Shown: in pieces, positions 42,300 to 53,609 of the stretch
How the letters are laid out: every line of letters begins with the position of its first letter
How positions within the stretch are numbered: the first letter of the stretch is position 1
DNA from: Merluccius polli
Taxonomy: Eukaryota > Chordata > Actinopteri > Gadiformes > Merlucciidae
Length of the DNA: 64,000 bases
Assembly: GCA_030340625.1 (NCBI GenBank)
Contig: JAOPHQ010005165.1
Coordinates: 81,753-145,752 of the forward strand
Reading direction: 5' to 3'
Translations under genes and position numbers: made by a program
Notes under the pieces: generated by a model
The model's database searches: none
Seen by the model: the letters and a program-made list of their open reading frames with translations, nothing else
Told to the model about the DNA's origin: nothing

Positions 42300-43183
42300 A
42301 GGTAAATGTTGCTCTGGGCTACCACCTACATTTCGCTGGTCTAGGATGGGCTGTACATCTGTGGATGTGTCAGGCTGTTGGTCAATACGCACTTCTTCAG
42401 TGTCTGCTGAGATTCTCTGGAACTGTACCTCGCAAACCTCATCACTTTTCACACTGTCTATGCGATTCAAAACCCCCAACCTTGTCCTTGGCCTCAGCCA
42501 GATGTCTTCATCAGACAGGTTCATGACCTGCACTGGGAAAACGTGACTCTCGGACGAAACCAAAGTCGGCACAACAACCAAACCGCCAGGTATGGGTGCA
42601 CTGATAGGCTCCAACAACAAAGGGCCACCTTCACTCACAGTCCTAAGTCCCCTAGCCATGACTGTAGCAGCAGATGAAGCAGGCACATGAACTATATCTT
42701 TACCAGCTACTCTAGCAAAAGAGAGCCTGTCTGTTACAGTTGCTGTCTGAAGGTGATGAAAAGCCTCTCTCCAATGTGAGTCACATTTACCATGCAGTGT
42801 GTTGTCAAACTCAGCGTGTACTAGTTCTTTGCATTTTTTGACAATATTCATCCCTATTAGACCCGGAACGGCAGAAGAGTGTGCAGAATCTTTAACTATC
42901 AGGAAACCTCGTTTTGGGATAGTCAGGCCCATGGCTTCTACATCAAGCTCCACATAGCCCATATACGGTAAGTCTAATCCATTTGCAGCAGTGATCTTTA
43001 ACCACTCAAATGCAGGAAGAATGTCTTCCCCTTTTTCTGACAGGTGTTCCCTGAAAAAACTCTCTGAAATTGTACTGACCATGCTACCAGTGTCAAGTAG
43101 GCATGATACTGTAACACCTCGGAGTTTCACCTCAACTGTCTTGCATTCTCCAACTGCACGCTCTAAGATTTCACTTTTGTCAG

Positions 43184-43187
<4 letters not shown>
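42300..43187 (-). pseudogene. gypsy protease region
   Basis: The aspartic protease motif SCLLDTGSMVSTISESFF is followed by FEWLKITAANG and PGLIGMNIVKKC. A linker region continues to LDQRNVGG at the hAT insertion. Its upstream side abuts a 33-bp poly-C run (43188-43220) that interrupts the frame from gag. Confidence 0.85.

Positions 43188-43220
<33 letters not shown>
43188..43220. repeat. 33-bp poly-C tract
   Basis: An uninterrupted C run lies between the gag zinc-knuckle frame and the protease frame of the gypsy element. It is the longest homopolymer noticed in the window. Confidence 0.97.
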
Positions 43221-43221
<1 letters not shown>

Positions 43222-43232
43222 AGTTGTTTGGC

Positions 43233-44342
43233 TCATGACAACCGAGGGTTGGAGTTTTCCTGTGCTACATGGGGACCTGGTGTTAAGGAATCTTGCCCCC
43301 TTTTGGCCTGTGGGCACCATCTTGCAATGTGCCCAACGCCTCTACATTTGAAACAGATAGGCTGGCCATCCGGTGTGAACTCCGGCTGTGATCTAGCTCT
43401 TGGCTTGGGTCCTGGGAAAATCTGTTGAGCGCTGCGCTTACTCAGTTCACTTACAGCACCAGCTAGCTCGCTTATTGTTTTGCTTAGCTCTGCTAGCCGC
43501 TTTTGCCCTTTGAACATCATCTAATACAGTACATTGGCCATTGTCAGTTATAACAGGGAAGCACTGGGTTTCTGAAACCTCTGACTTAACTTGGTTACTC
43601 TTAACAGCTCTGGGACGATGGAACCTGCTGTCCTCCATTTCCCACAAGAGAGCTTTGTTCCTCACCTCTAGAAGGCTGGAATCTGGTTTGTCCCTAGCCA
43701 TCTTCCTGAGTTCACGCCGGAGGGCAGCATCCCGTAACCCTTCGACAAACTGATCCCTAAGAACAGTTTTCTCATTTGGTATTACATCTAAAGACTGCTT
43801 CACTACAGAGCTTAAGATCTGCGACAGTGCATGGGAGTAATCACGGAGGTCCTCTCCCTCTGCTTGTTTACGGTTCTAAAAGGACTGCAAAAGTTGTGTA
43901 GTGCTGCGTTTTTCACCAAATGCATTTCTCAGGTAAGAATACAAATCACGGGGGCCCACTGACTGACTCCCCATGCAGAGTCGCACCTCTTCTAAGGCAG
44001 GACCACGCAACAGAGACAGTATGTAGTCACACTGTTCATCTGTTGTTTGCTCTCTGGATCTCAACCCCCTTTCAACCTCATCAATGAACTCTTCCACAGA
44101 TCTCCCATCTTTACCACACTCCCCACTAAATGCTGGGATCTGGCGTTCTCTTGGAACGTAAATGTACGAACGTGTGGGTCCACCCTGAGCTCTCGTTTCA
44201 GTACTTAACCTGGTGAGTTCATCTCTTGCATTTGCACCTGTATATTATCTGTAGTGTCTCTACTTGTACCTGCCACCCCACCAGAGGCCTGGTCTAACTG
44301 ACCATTACTTGCAGGATCTTCATCACCAGACTCACTAGACAT
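43233..44342 (-). pseudogene. gypsy gag, broken into several frames
   Basis: A start codon (MSSESGDEDPASNGQ) is read from 44342. Capsid-like segments EEFIDEVERGLRSREQTTDE (near 44090) and LRDQFVEGLRDAALRRELRK (near 43770) lie in different frames. A CCHC zinc knuckle (CFKCRGVGHIARWC) lies near 43350. At least two frame changes are needed, so no full-length product can be made. Confidence 0.85.
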
Positions 44343-44691
44343 GATGAAATATCTCTAATCAGTCCACTATATATGTAAATGTGAAGTCCAAATCGTGTGT
44401 CAAGGATACTGTGGAGACAGTCTATATCTGGAGCCTTGTTGAATCTTGCTCTTTGCAGCGGAAGCTTGTACTTGAATCCTCTGTGCAGGTACGGATGAGT
44501 CTTTTAAGCAGGAAGCACCAGCACACCTTGGAGCCCCTCAGGTTGTCCCTCGCTGTTCACCGCTTCCACCACTGGCCTCTCAGACTCAAACACTGGACAT
44601 CACCTGCAGTCTTCACCACTGCCGTATTTCTCAAATAAAAAATAAAAATATGCCACTCTGTTGCCAATTTAAAAGTATGTCTTAGCACGTA

Positions 44692-44710
44692 AACCCCACT
44701 CCTGGTACCA
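44692..44710 (-). other. Primer-binding site for tRNA-Leu(UAA)
   Basis: The + strand reads AACCCCACTCCTGGTACCA, which equals the 3' end of vertebrate tRNA-Leu(UAA) including CCA as I recall it. It lies a few bases inside the LTR edge in the orientation needed for minus-strand DNA priming. Confidence 0.85.
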
Positions 44711-44714
44711 AAAA

Positions 44715-45827
44715 TGTGTAGCCCGTGGAATTAGATGCCACACAGGACACATTTACTTTTGGGGTTCGCTTGGCTGCAAGTTTATTGCTGACATAAATTG
44801 GAACAGGTCACTTTTAACAGTATCACAGTTTGTGGCAACTTTGTACTACATCAATGGCTACAGAATTCCCAATATACAAAGTATACAAAATACTGAGAAT
44901 ACAGCAGTGGCATATGGCTAATGACAGACAGAAAATATATCATGTTAAATACATATTACATCAAAAACCCTCACCATGCACACAAAAAGTTACAAGGGTA
45001 CAATACATTCTTTACAGGACACTTACATTCTCCTTGGTTTCTGCAAACCAACGTGGACCTTCGCGGGAATTGCTTAAACCACTCACTCAGTCACCTTCAA
45101 ACAGAGTTAAATAAAACGTAAACCAGTGCGTTTCTCTAATGACGAAGTACAAACATAATGAGATTTTATTCACTCAGACATTAGCATGCACATTAGCAAC
45201 ACAGTAATCGTGGACACGCGCTCAAAACGGCAAGACAACTCCAACAGTGCATAAAACCATCTTGTTCAAATATCGACCAATAATGTTTTTGGCATGTTTA
45301 TACGTGGATATTTTACAAGAAATATGTCCAGTTACTTACTACTTCACACGACAGCCCGCGACGCTGCTTTCCACGTTAACTATCTCCACGTTGTACTACT
45401 TCACACGTTAGCCCACACAAGGGCGTTATCATCTGTTTGATATTGAGGGGGACGTTGATTGTTGAGCGGGGGGGGGGGGGGGGGGGGCGGGAGGTGCTTG
45501 TTGAGCGGGGGGGGGGGGGGACATTTAGGTTGCTGGCGGAACATTTAGGTTGCGCGATTGTTGAGCGCGCGGGGGGGGGGGGGGGGGGGCGGGACAATCA
45601 CCACCTATCCGAACCTTGAGGGGGACATGTCCCCCCCGTCCCCCCCACGAAATACGCCTATGAGCCCGCAACGCTGCTCTCCACGTTGCTCACACGTAAA
45701 ACAGGAAGAGAGACCATGATGCACCTGGCGCGGTAACAATCGCATTACTCAATACTGGCGCCTTGTGACCATAATCTGTAACAACACCATACCCTGTACC
45801 AATGCACTTACACCCTAACGCCTCACA
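44715..45827 (-). repeat. 5' LTR of the gypsy element
   Basis: The minus strand begins TGTGAGGCG (45827) and ends GGGCTACACA (44715), giving TG...CA ends. AATAAA occurs on the minus strand at 44781-44786. About 860 bp remain without the nested hAT at 45418-45662. The right edge is inferred from the TG...CA rule because no second LTR is available. Confidence 0.65.
45418..45662. mobile_element. hAT-type element nested in the LTR
   Basis: The left end CAAGGGCGTTAT and the right end CGTATTTCGTGG-type (inverted; CATAGGCGTATTTCG) are flanked by AGCCCACA/AGCCCGCA (8 bp, one mismatch). The interior has poly-G runs spaced by GATTGTTGAGCG units, relatives of units in the hAT at 12735. Confidence 0.75.
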
Positions 45828-45952
45828 TTTAAAGGGACACTAAGTAGTTTTTTCCCCCATCTAGTGGTCAAATTGTATTTTGCAGTCAAACGAATTTATG
45901 CTCTCTAAAAACACCACTTCATCAAGTTTTGTTTCGGATGATGAGGTACGTT

Positions 45953-46231
45953 CAGTGCTCGAAGTGGAAAAAAATAAGTGCTGGTACGGTACTCCCTTAT
46001 TCACATATAAGCGACCCCGGACCTACGACCGACGGGGGGGGGGGGGGGGGGGGGATATTAACCCACCCCGGACCTACGGGGTGGGGGGGGGTGGCGCGAT
46101 CGTAATCCACCGCGGACCTACGACCGCAGCCTGTGACAAGTGCCGGTACGCAAGAAAAAGTGCCGGTACGCTAAAGGGTAAAATGTAGAAGTGCCGGTAC
46201 TGCGTACCGGTGCGTACCGGCCCACTTCGAG
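45953..46231. mobile_element. hAT-like nonautonomous element (CAGTGCTCGAAGTGG end)
   Basis: The left end is CAGTGCTCGAAGTGG; the right side has CCCACTTCGAG, but its final bases diverge. GTGC(T/C)GGTACG-type repeats fill both sides. Three ACCTACG(ACCG) modules with poly-G lie in the middle. No clear target duplication is seen. Confidence 0.65.
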
Positions 46232-46329
46232 GTGTACAGTGTAACATACCATAACATACTGTGTTATAACATACCATAACATACCTGTATCATAAAGTAT
46301 CACATTCTATGCCACACCATATAACATGT

Positions 46330-47200
46330 ATGGGATTATCCACTTATACCATGGCCACATGCGAATCGTTAAAAATATAAGGGTGTTGATTCATATTTCG
46401 GGTAATTCTGTCTCAAAATTAAAACTTTTAGCTCGCACTACTTTGTGTGTGCCTGTAAACAAACGGCAAATGACCGGAAAAATATATGGGTCTGACTAAT
46501 GCCTAATGTCAGTTTACATGAGATTCATATGGAATGTGGATGTTACCTTATTACTCCAGTAAATAGAGACGATCTTAGTAACAACATGGCAACGTTAACT
46601 TATTACTCCAGCAAATAGAGACGATCTTAGTAACGACATGGCAACGTTACCTTATTACTCCGGTACATAGAGACAATCTTAGTAACGACATGGAAACGTT
46701 ACCTTATTACTCCGGTAAATAGAGACATCTTAGTAACGACATGGCAACGTTACCTTATTACTCCAGTAAATAGAGAGGATCTTAGTAACGACATGGCAAC
46801 GTTACCTTATTACTCCAGTACATAGAGACGATCTTAGTAACGACATGGCAACGTTACCTTATTACTCCAGTACATAGAGACGATCTTAGTAACGACATGG
46901 CAACGTTACCTTATTACTCCAGTAAATAGAGATGTTAGAAAAACATGGCAACGTTACATTATTACTCCAGTAAATAGAGACGACCTTAGTAACGACATGG
47001 CAACGTTACCTTATTACTCCAGTAAATAGAGATGATCTTAGTAACGACATGGCAACGTTACCTTATTACTCCAGTAAATAGAGATGATCTTTGTAACGAC
47101 ATGGCAACGTTACCTTATTACTCCAGTAAATAGAGATGATCTTAGTAACGACATGGCAGAATCGAGTATGGTATTAAAACATTTTATACCACACCATACC
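46330..47200. mobile_element. Second copy of the TTATACCATGG-type repeat
   Basis: It shares TTATACCATGG, GGGTCTGACTAATGCC, CCAGTAAATAGAGACG and AGAATCGAGTAT with 30885-31875, but its centre has expanded into a minisatellite. Both flanks are rich in CCATAACATA-type short repeats. Confidence 0.6.
46543..47160 (+). repeat. 52-bp minisatellite, 12 units
   Basis: Units start TTACCTTATTACTCC at 46543, 46595, 46647, 46699, 46750, 46802, 46854, 46906, 46954, 47006, 47058 and 47110. Most periods are exactly 52; one is 51 and one is 48. The units contain AGTAACGACATGGCAACG. Confidence 0.97.
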
Positions 47201-50200
47201 ATAACATACTATAACATTATACCATACCATAACATTTATGTAGCAGATGGGAAAATATACTTTAGGTGAAATGGTGGGGTGTCCTTAGATGTCGCACCCC
47301 CCCCCCCCCCCCCCCCCCCCTCCCATTGCATATTTCGTGGTGGACTGGAGTGAGACTCAGACAGAATCATGAGTTACTTTTTCTAGGTTACTTTGTGTGG
47401 AGTAAAGCCGGGCGCCTAGCATCAAACTCAAATTCAAATTCTAAACATTTTCCCACACTAACTGGCAACCTTGACGACACAGAGATACCACGTGATAGCA
47501 ACGTCGTTATTCTATTCTTAGCTTTTAGGAAAAGCAATACTTTTATTCCTCACCTTTCTAAAAGCTCTGTGGATGTATTTTTTATTGTCTATTTTATTTT
47601 ATTTGTCTACATAAACACTTTATCAATAGGACCTTTAAACAAAAGCCAATGAGGGGGGAGAAGGCCCCGACCAATGAGAAGGCTCAATCAGGGGATTGAG
47701 TGCAGGTAGGGAAAGGTGTGTCTGGTGAGCAGTGAGAGAGAGGAAGCAACAGATCACAAGCAACCATTACCAGTAACCCGGGATGCTAAACAAACAGTCA
47801 GAAATACTGTTATATGTTCTTTAGCGCCATTTGGAAGAGAAGTGGATGTGGGGCATGGATGTGTATTATGTTAGCCTCAAAATAGTCTTTAATTGTATCT
47901 ATTGACAGTAAATATACAAATATTTCCACATCCATAGTTTTTAAAGTCTATTATTATTCATACAGCCTAATGTTTATTGTTTTTCACACGGTGCTTGTAT
48001 CCATATGTTAAATACATGATTAGACAAATGGAACAAACAAAAAATTAAACATTAAATAAAAGGCCTGAAGCATGACCTGCTCAAAAGCCAATTCAACAAG
48101 ACTGTACTGTTACTTTTTTGTCTTGTTGAAGAAAGAACTGCATGATATCCTGCTGCTGGTGAGTATAAGAAGTAATTACAACTTGTGTTTTGAGCAATTC
48201 AGTTGGTAGAGCTAATTCAAACTTGTTCGCAGAATTCGTGTCTAACTGACTTGATTGTAGGGCGGAGCTGAGACTTCATATAAGCAAGTAGTACTTGCTG
48301 CGGCCCGCGAGAAGGCGGCGTTGGACGTCCAGACCCGCCCACATCCACGGGAAGGCGGAGTTGGACATCGAGCCCCGTCCACATCCAAGACGTCACCCGT
48401 GCTCCGTTCAGGACAAGTGGGAATTTTGGAAGCTTGTCAATGTCTTATTTAACTTGCTGCTTTTACGACACCCGAAAACTGTAGGATTTTGTATTGTTCT
48501 TTATAATGTACATAAATGTCTAAATGGCAAATCTGGAATTATATCAGACAAAAAAAACTTTTGGAACATGGGTCATATATAATGGATAAATCTAAAAATA
48601 CAAAGCATGTAATTACATATATACAGAGGTGAGTTATCTATCATTTTAATAGTTTCTCTGGTTGTGTTCGGCAATTAAGTAAACTAGGGTTGGGCCGGTG
48701 CAACATTTTTTAAACTGGTTCGATATCAACACCGGACCAGACCAGAATTTGACCACTTGGCTCAGCAGCCGCTCCAGAGTGGGACGAAAATAACTCAACT
48801 AGAACTGCAGGCTTAACAAAAAAACTCAGAACTGCAGGCTAAACAAAGAACTCAGAACTGCAGGCTTAACAAAGAACTCACAGGGGTCACGACAGGAACA
48901 CACGGCAAGACGTACACGACAAACTGACAAAGACAGACACAAAGCACAGGACTTAAATACTCAAGGGGGAGACAAGACACAGGTGGAAACAATCAGGGTG
49001 GGGCTGCTGCCAATCAGCACACAGGAGAACATGAGGGCAGGAAGTCAAGACTGAAACGAGAGGTAAAGGTAAGTCTTACAAAATAAAACAGGAAGACCAA
49101 AACCAAAATAAGAGACCTTAACCAGGACGAGTCACTACAGCGGTACTGCAGCTACACTGTGCTACACTCAATAAGAAGACAGTCTAGCGATCACACAGTG
49201 TTTTTATTTCTCACAATTATTCAACTTCTAAACAAAATAAATAGAATTTGACTTTTTTTCTTGCAGTGTTTACACATTGCCTCATCTATGTTTTTCAGGT
49301 TAACTCTTTAGTCGGCTTCAAATCCAAAATGTAGTTTTGGTTTTCTTTGAGACTAACTCTGTCATGTCTCATTCCGTCACTCCAAAAAACACAGTAACTT
49401 TCTAGTAAAACACAATATGTGCGTGTGAATCCAAATGAAGCCATTTGAAGTGAAAGATATGGTGGCCCTGAAGTGCAAACACAACAGCAAATCACAAAAC
49501 ACAACAGCATTAAAGAGACTCAAACTAGAAAAGATAGGTACATTTTTTTATTTTTAAGAGGTAGGTACATTTTGGACAATGATGCCTCGTCCTGATTGGA
49601 TTCACTGTCAGTCTGCAACTAACAGATGTAGTTGCTTTCGCTGTGTTTTCACTCAGAAAAAAGTAGTCTAGCGTAGAGTATCTATGGTCTAGCTAGTTTT
49701 GAAGTTAGGAGCTGGAACAAAACAAACAATATGTAAGTTAAGTTTAATGTTACAATATTTAGCTGTGAACCGGAAGCTAACTTCAACGTCGTCTCTATCT
49801 GCGGTATTTTAGTTCTGGTTCAAATTCAAAGAAAATGGAGCCAAAGATCGATTTGAGGAGCGAAGTATTTAAAGATAATTTCGATCAAGGCTATACATAC
49901 GCAGTAATACGGTACTTGATATGCTGTCAACTTTGCACAACATTAAGATGAGTTTGTGCACACTGAAAACCCGGTTAAAAGAAGCAGGGTTATTCAGAAG
50001 AGAGGATTTTGGCTCTAAGCCAAAGGCTTTCTCGGATGTGCTAACCAGACCCACATCTTGGATATAGCAGTCCTAGTTAGAGCAGCACTTCTGGGGGAAA
50101 CCGGCACAGAGCCTGGGCCAGGTGCACCTTGGCCTCTTATATTCCCCTTTTCTTCATCATGGCTGCTGCAACGTTGTCGGGGTGTTTCCTTGCTTGTTCT

Positions 50201-50313
50201 CTACCTGCTAGCTAGGTAATAGTCGCATGCACTTTGCTGTGCTGTGGGTGATTAGTTTAAACAGATAATGTGCCTCATTGTTTCTTGGACCAGGAACAGT
50301 GGGGAATCACTGT
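47201..50313. other. Noncoding repeat-rich interval
   Basis: No gene is recognised. It holds a 24-bp poly-C run (47297-47320), two related GC-rich units of about 55 bp near 48300-48400 (AAGGCGG(C/A)GTTGGACAT-like) and three AACTCAGAACTGCAGGCT-type units at about 48795-48880. A GGGTTGGGCCGGTGCAAC-like repeat fragment lies near 48690. Confidence 0.5.
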
Positions 50314-50314
50314 T

Positions 50315-50440
50315 GGTGGTAAGTGTCACGGTGGTGCAGGGGAGAGAGTTCTGGTTCTAATCTGTGGAGACATCGGTTCAAGTCCCACTTGATGCACTGT
50401 CCTTGGGAACCTGAGCATAGCATGACATTTTGGAAACGTA
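50315..50440 (+). repeat. tRNA-derived SINE head
   Basis: A-box TGGTGCAGGGG (50332-50342) and B-box GGTTCAAGTCC (50375-50385) are spaced as in a tRNA promoter. The sequence does not fold as a tRNA and lacks a clear anticodon arm, so a short retroposon is more likely than a gene. Confidence 0.55.
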
Positions 50441-50532
50441 ACAATGTCATGTGAATTGTGTAATGTCAATTATAAAATCTGACCAAGACAAAGCCACTGG
50501 CACAGTGGACATAGTACTTGCTTATCTACCCC

Positions 50533-50567
50533 TGCAATACCCCTCTGGAAACCAGAGGGGTATTGCA
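50533..50567. repeat. Perfect hairpin at the Harbinger left end
   Basis: TGCAATACCCCTCTGG, then AAA, then CCAGAGGGGTATTGCA. The right arm runs into the terminal repeat of the Harbinger element, so the hairpin is formed by a terminal-repeat fragment in inverted orientation. Confidence 0.95.
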
Positions 50568-50861
50568 CACAACCAAGATAAGGGATTAAGCCAGGATATG
50601 TTGGTTATCCTGGCTGAATTTAGACTCAAGTCGGTTGCATGAGAGCAGCTCAAACTTAACCCGGCCAAGTTACTATGGTGATTTATTCTCTGCAGCTAGC
50701 CTGCTCCAGACCAGGCTAACAGCCAGGCTAAGATTAATCCTAGTGTTTCACCTGTCACCGTCAATCCTGTGAGGAATTAATGTGTTTTACCGCATGTCCA
50801 TGGTCTTTCTAAGTATGTTGCATCATTTTAATTATCCTGCATTAAAATATTACATATATAG

Positions 50862-51536
50862 TGTGATATCATGAGAGGCTACACGGCTCTCAGCGGGACA
50901 GTTCAAGCAGTGCCAGGACACAAAGTTCAAAGTAATCAAGGATTTAATAAAGTTCTTGGGAATTAACAGAAATGGTGTTTTTCCAAGTTCAAAAGGGTAA
51001 ATAAGATGAGCGTTGATCTTTAATGGTCAAAACGTAAAACAATGTCTTTTGAGCCCTTTAACGATGAAATCATGTTCCCTCAGGTAAGTATCCTCTTCTT
51101 AAACAAACTTCACTTGTATGATCCAAACATAAAACAATGTCTGTTCAGGGGGGAGGGGAATCCAGACTCCCTCCAAACTGTTGTTCTATACCGGTACTCA
51201 CAAGTATTTCACTCTTCAGGTAAGTATTGCAGTCTTTCAGTAAATGTTCCCACCGGTAATGTCCACACAGGAAACAACTCTCGGTCTGGCTGGTCCTCCG
51301 CAGAGAGCACAACGTGGAGCCTGTCTCCCAAACCCCACACTCACACTCCCTGTGTCTTTAACCCTCAAAAGCCTTTCAGTTCATCAGCCACTCATCAGTC
51401 TCAGGTGTGTTGGTGCTAGGTGTTGCGGTGTGGAGTTCCGAACTCCACCAGCAGATGGAGCCATAACAGTTCGTGGTTGGAGCTATCTCAGGGGAATGTA
51501 GCTCCCCTCCAGGACACAGCCTCTCGTGACATCACA
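50862..51536. mobile_element. Inverted-repeat element nested in the Harbinger
   Basis: The left end TGTGATATCATGAGAGGCT and the right end AGCCTCTCGTGACATCACA match at 17 of 19 positions. The paralogous sequence at 17838-17848 reads through (TTACATAGTCATTTCTC), defining the insertion. The family is not recognised. Confidence 0.8.
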
Positions 51537-51818
51537 ATAGTCATTTCTCATTTCATTTAAATCTGTTGGCTGTTTGTAATTGCAACAGTCTTTTTATATT
51601 GATTCAAGTGTTATTACTCAGGCCAAGTGTTATATTGCTATGCTAATGAAGACTGCTTGTCAAATTGCTGTCAGAGGTTTCATAAATATGTTTTATTGCA
51701 GTAATTGAGATTACAAAACACAGCTGATGAAGTTGCAAAGGTATTTTCAATGAAATCTGTGACGAGGGCAATATAGTATATATAGGTCCAACTCCCATTC
51801 ACCTGTTCCCTCTTCATA

Positions 51819-52798
51819 ATGGCTTGCCCTTTTTTGGAGGATGTACTGGATGAGGAAGCCCTAATCCTCAGACGAGCATTTAGGCATGAAAGAGTCTTCC
51901 GGGACAGGTCAGACCCATTGGCCTTTGGAGATGACTATCTCAATGAGAGATACAGATTCTCAGGTGATGGACTAAGATAAGGTCCAAAAATACAGCACCA
52001 GATGGCGCAAAGCCATGCTCTCACTGTACCACAGATGGTCTGTGTTACATTGAGATGGTTTGCAAGTGGGAGCTTCCTTTATTCTGTTGGGGATGCAGAG
52101 AACCTCAATAAAGGAACCATTTGCCGCACAATAAGACACGTTTGTCTGGCACTGAAGTCATTCAGCAACATATTCATCACCTTCCCTAGCCACAGAAGAC
52201 CCCTCAGGAGAACATGAGGGCGATTACGTTAACAGGAAATCCTTCCACAGCATCAATGTTCAGGTAAGAGTGATTTGTGGTTATTATGACCTACACAAAT
52301 TAATTCAACTTAACATTTCAGATAATCTGTGATGCTGACTGCCTTGTCAGCCTTGTCAGTCTTTCGGGCTACTCCAATTTTCGAGTGACTTTCACAAGGT
52401 AAGCCACACATTTTATTTGTACTGTAAGCACCTTGGACATCATGAGTGTGTAACTGCCGTGTTTTCTAAATGATATCTTGTATTATCAGGCATATTCTCT
52501 GGTGTGCTGCTGGGAGACAAAGGATACGCCTGCAAGTCATTCCTCTTGACTCTCCTTGTGGACCCAAACCCCATCACAGCAGGCCTACAACCATGCACAC
52601 AACAAAACAAGGGCTCTTATCAAGATGACCTTCGGCCTTCTGAAATCTCGGTTTCAGTGCCTGCACCACCTGAGGGTTTCCCCGGACAGGGCCTACTGCA
52701 TGTGCAGTAGTACTGCAATATGTACCTTGTATGAAGCGGACAGTTTCTGTGGCTGGGACAGAGTCTGTTACTGTCCCTCCCTGGATCCCCTCCAGTGA
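51819..52798 (+). pseudogene. HARBI1-like transposase remnant
   Basis: ATG at 51819 gives MACPFLEDVLDEEALILRRA and FGDDYLNERYRFSGDGLR, then TAA. A second segment from about 52005 has HALTVPQMVCVTLRWFASGS and GTICRTIRHVCLALKSFSN. A third has GVLLGDKGYACKSFLLTLL and AYNHAHNKTRALIKMTFGLL. The order matches HARBI1-family DDE nucleases, but the part between (first catalytic Asp region) is mostly deleted and frames change several times. Confidence 0.88.
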
Positions 52799-53609
52799 TG
52801 GAGGGGATCCAGGGAGTGCCAGCTCCTCCGCTGGGGTCATATCCTGGCTTGGTGGGCTGCCCCCTGTGCCAGTTCTATGGGCTTTTTTTTAAAACTGCTA
52901 CAATCATACAGACATTCAACATGTCAGCAGACACCTAATCTAGTCACCTCATTTGTTCACTGTTATCTACTTTAAAGTCACTTACCAGCCTGCAAAATGT
53001 TCTTATATTTAATTTTAACTTACTGCCAGGTCATTTTATGGCCAGACAAGTTTGTTCTTTATAAAGGATAGAAAGATAAAATAGATAAAAAGGTAACTTT
53101 TTTAATAGATTAAATGACACATTGTGGATAATTGCTTGCACTTAATCATACTAAGTAACTCCTTTAGTCCTTTAATTGTAGCCTAATTATGACAGTTCCA
53201 GTTCACCTCTTCATAAAACTCCATCAGGAGCCGTTGTTTAGCACAACAGCTCGTGTCGTATGAAACGTGATTTTTATCCATGTTCCGATCGGTGATTCTG
53301 TGAGCGATCGTGAGGTCTATTTAAGTATGCCGTGAACACGCACTTATCCCAGCTATCTTTACCTGGCTTAACATAGCCGCGCCTTTTTATCCTGGCTCGG
53401 CAAACGTGCAACCAATTAAGTCAGGATGCGCCGAGCAAACTAGGTCAAGCCGCGCTTGCTCAATTATCCTGGATTTCTTTATTCTAGTTTTGTACAATAC
53501 CCCCCTGGGTTCTGTTCCTATTACTGTCCTTCTGCATTGAACTGAAATGTAATTGTAGAAACAAAATGATATCATCGAAATTGTAATGTAAATTATAACT
53601 GACAAATTT

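Larger units (their letters stand above)
39949..45827 (-). mobile_element. Ty3/gypsy LTR retrotransposon, 5' LTR present, 3' end lost
   Basis: In minus-strand order: LTR (45827-44715), tRNA-Leu primer site, gag (from 44342), zinc knuckle, protease, reverse transcriptase C-terminal part, RNase H and integrase, ending inside integrase near 40030. No second LTR is seen. Frames shift in gag, at the poly-C tract and near 41345. The RT catalytic core is missing where a hAT element sits. The copy is therefore defective. Confidence 0.9.
50557..53504 (+). mobile_element. Decayed autonomous Harbinger transposon
   Basis: It begins GGGGTATTGCACA and ends TTTTGTACAATACCCC. Its terminal and subterminal sequence parallels the 1-kb element at 17527-18531, including the block GTTCCGATCGGTGATTCTG near 53282. 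It carries a HARBI1-like transposase remnant and a nested inverted-repeat element. Flanking bases do not give a clean target duplication. Confidence 0.85.

Noticed and set aside
46543..47160. Regular 52-bp array resembling a CRISPR layout
   Set aside because: Units are contiguous and uniform with no unique spacers; it is a eukaryotic minisatellite.
50332..50385. Possible tRNA gene (A- and B-box)
   Set aside because: Does not fold into a cloverleaf and lacks an anticodon stem; a SINE head fits better.
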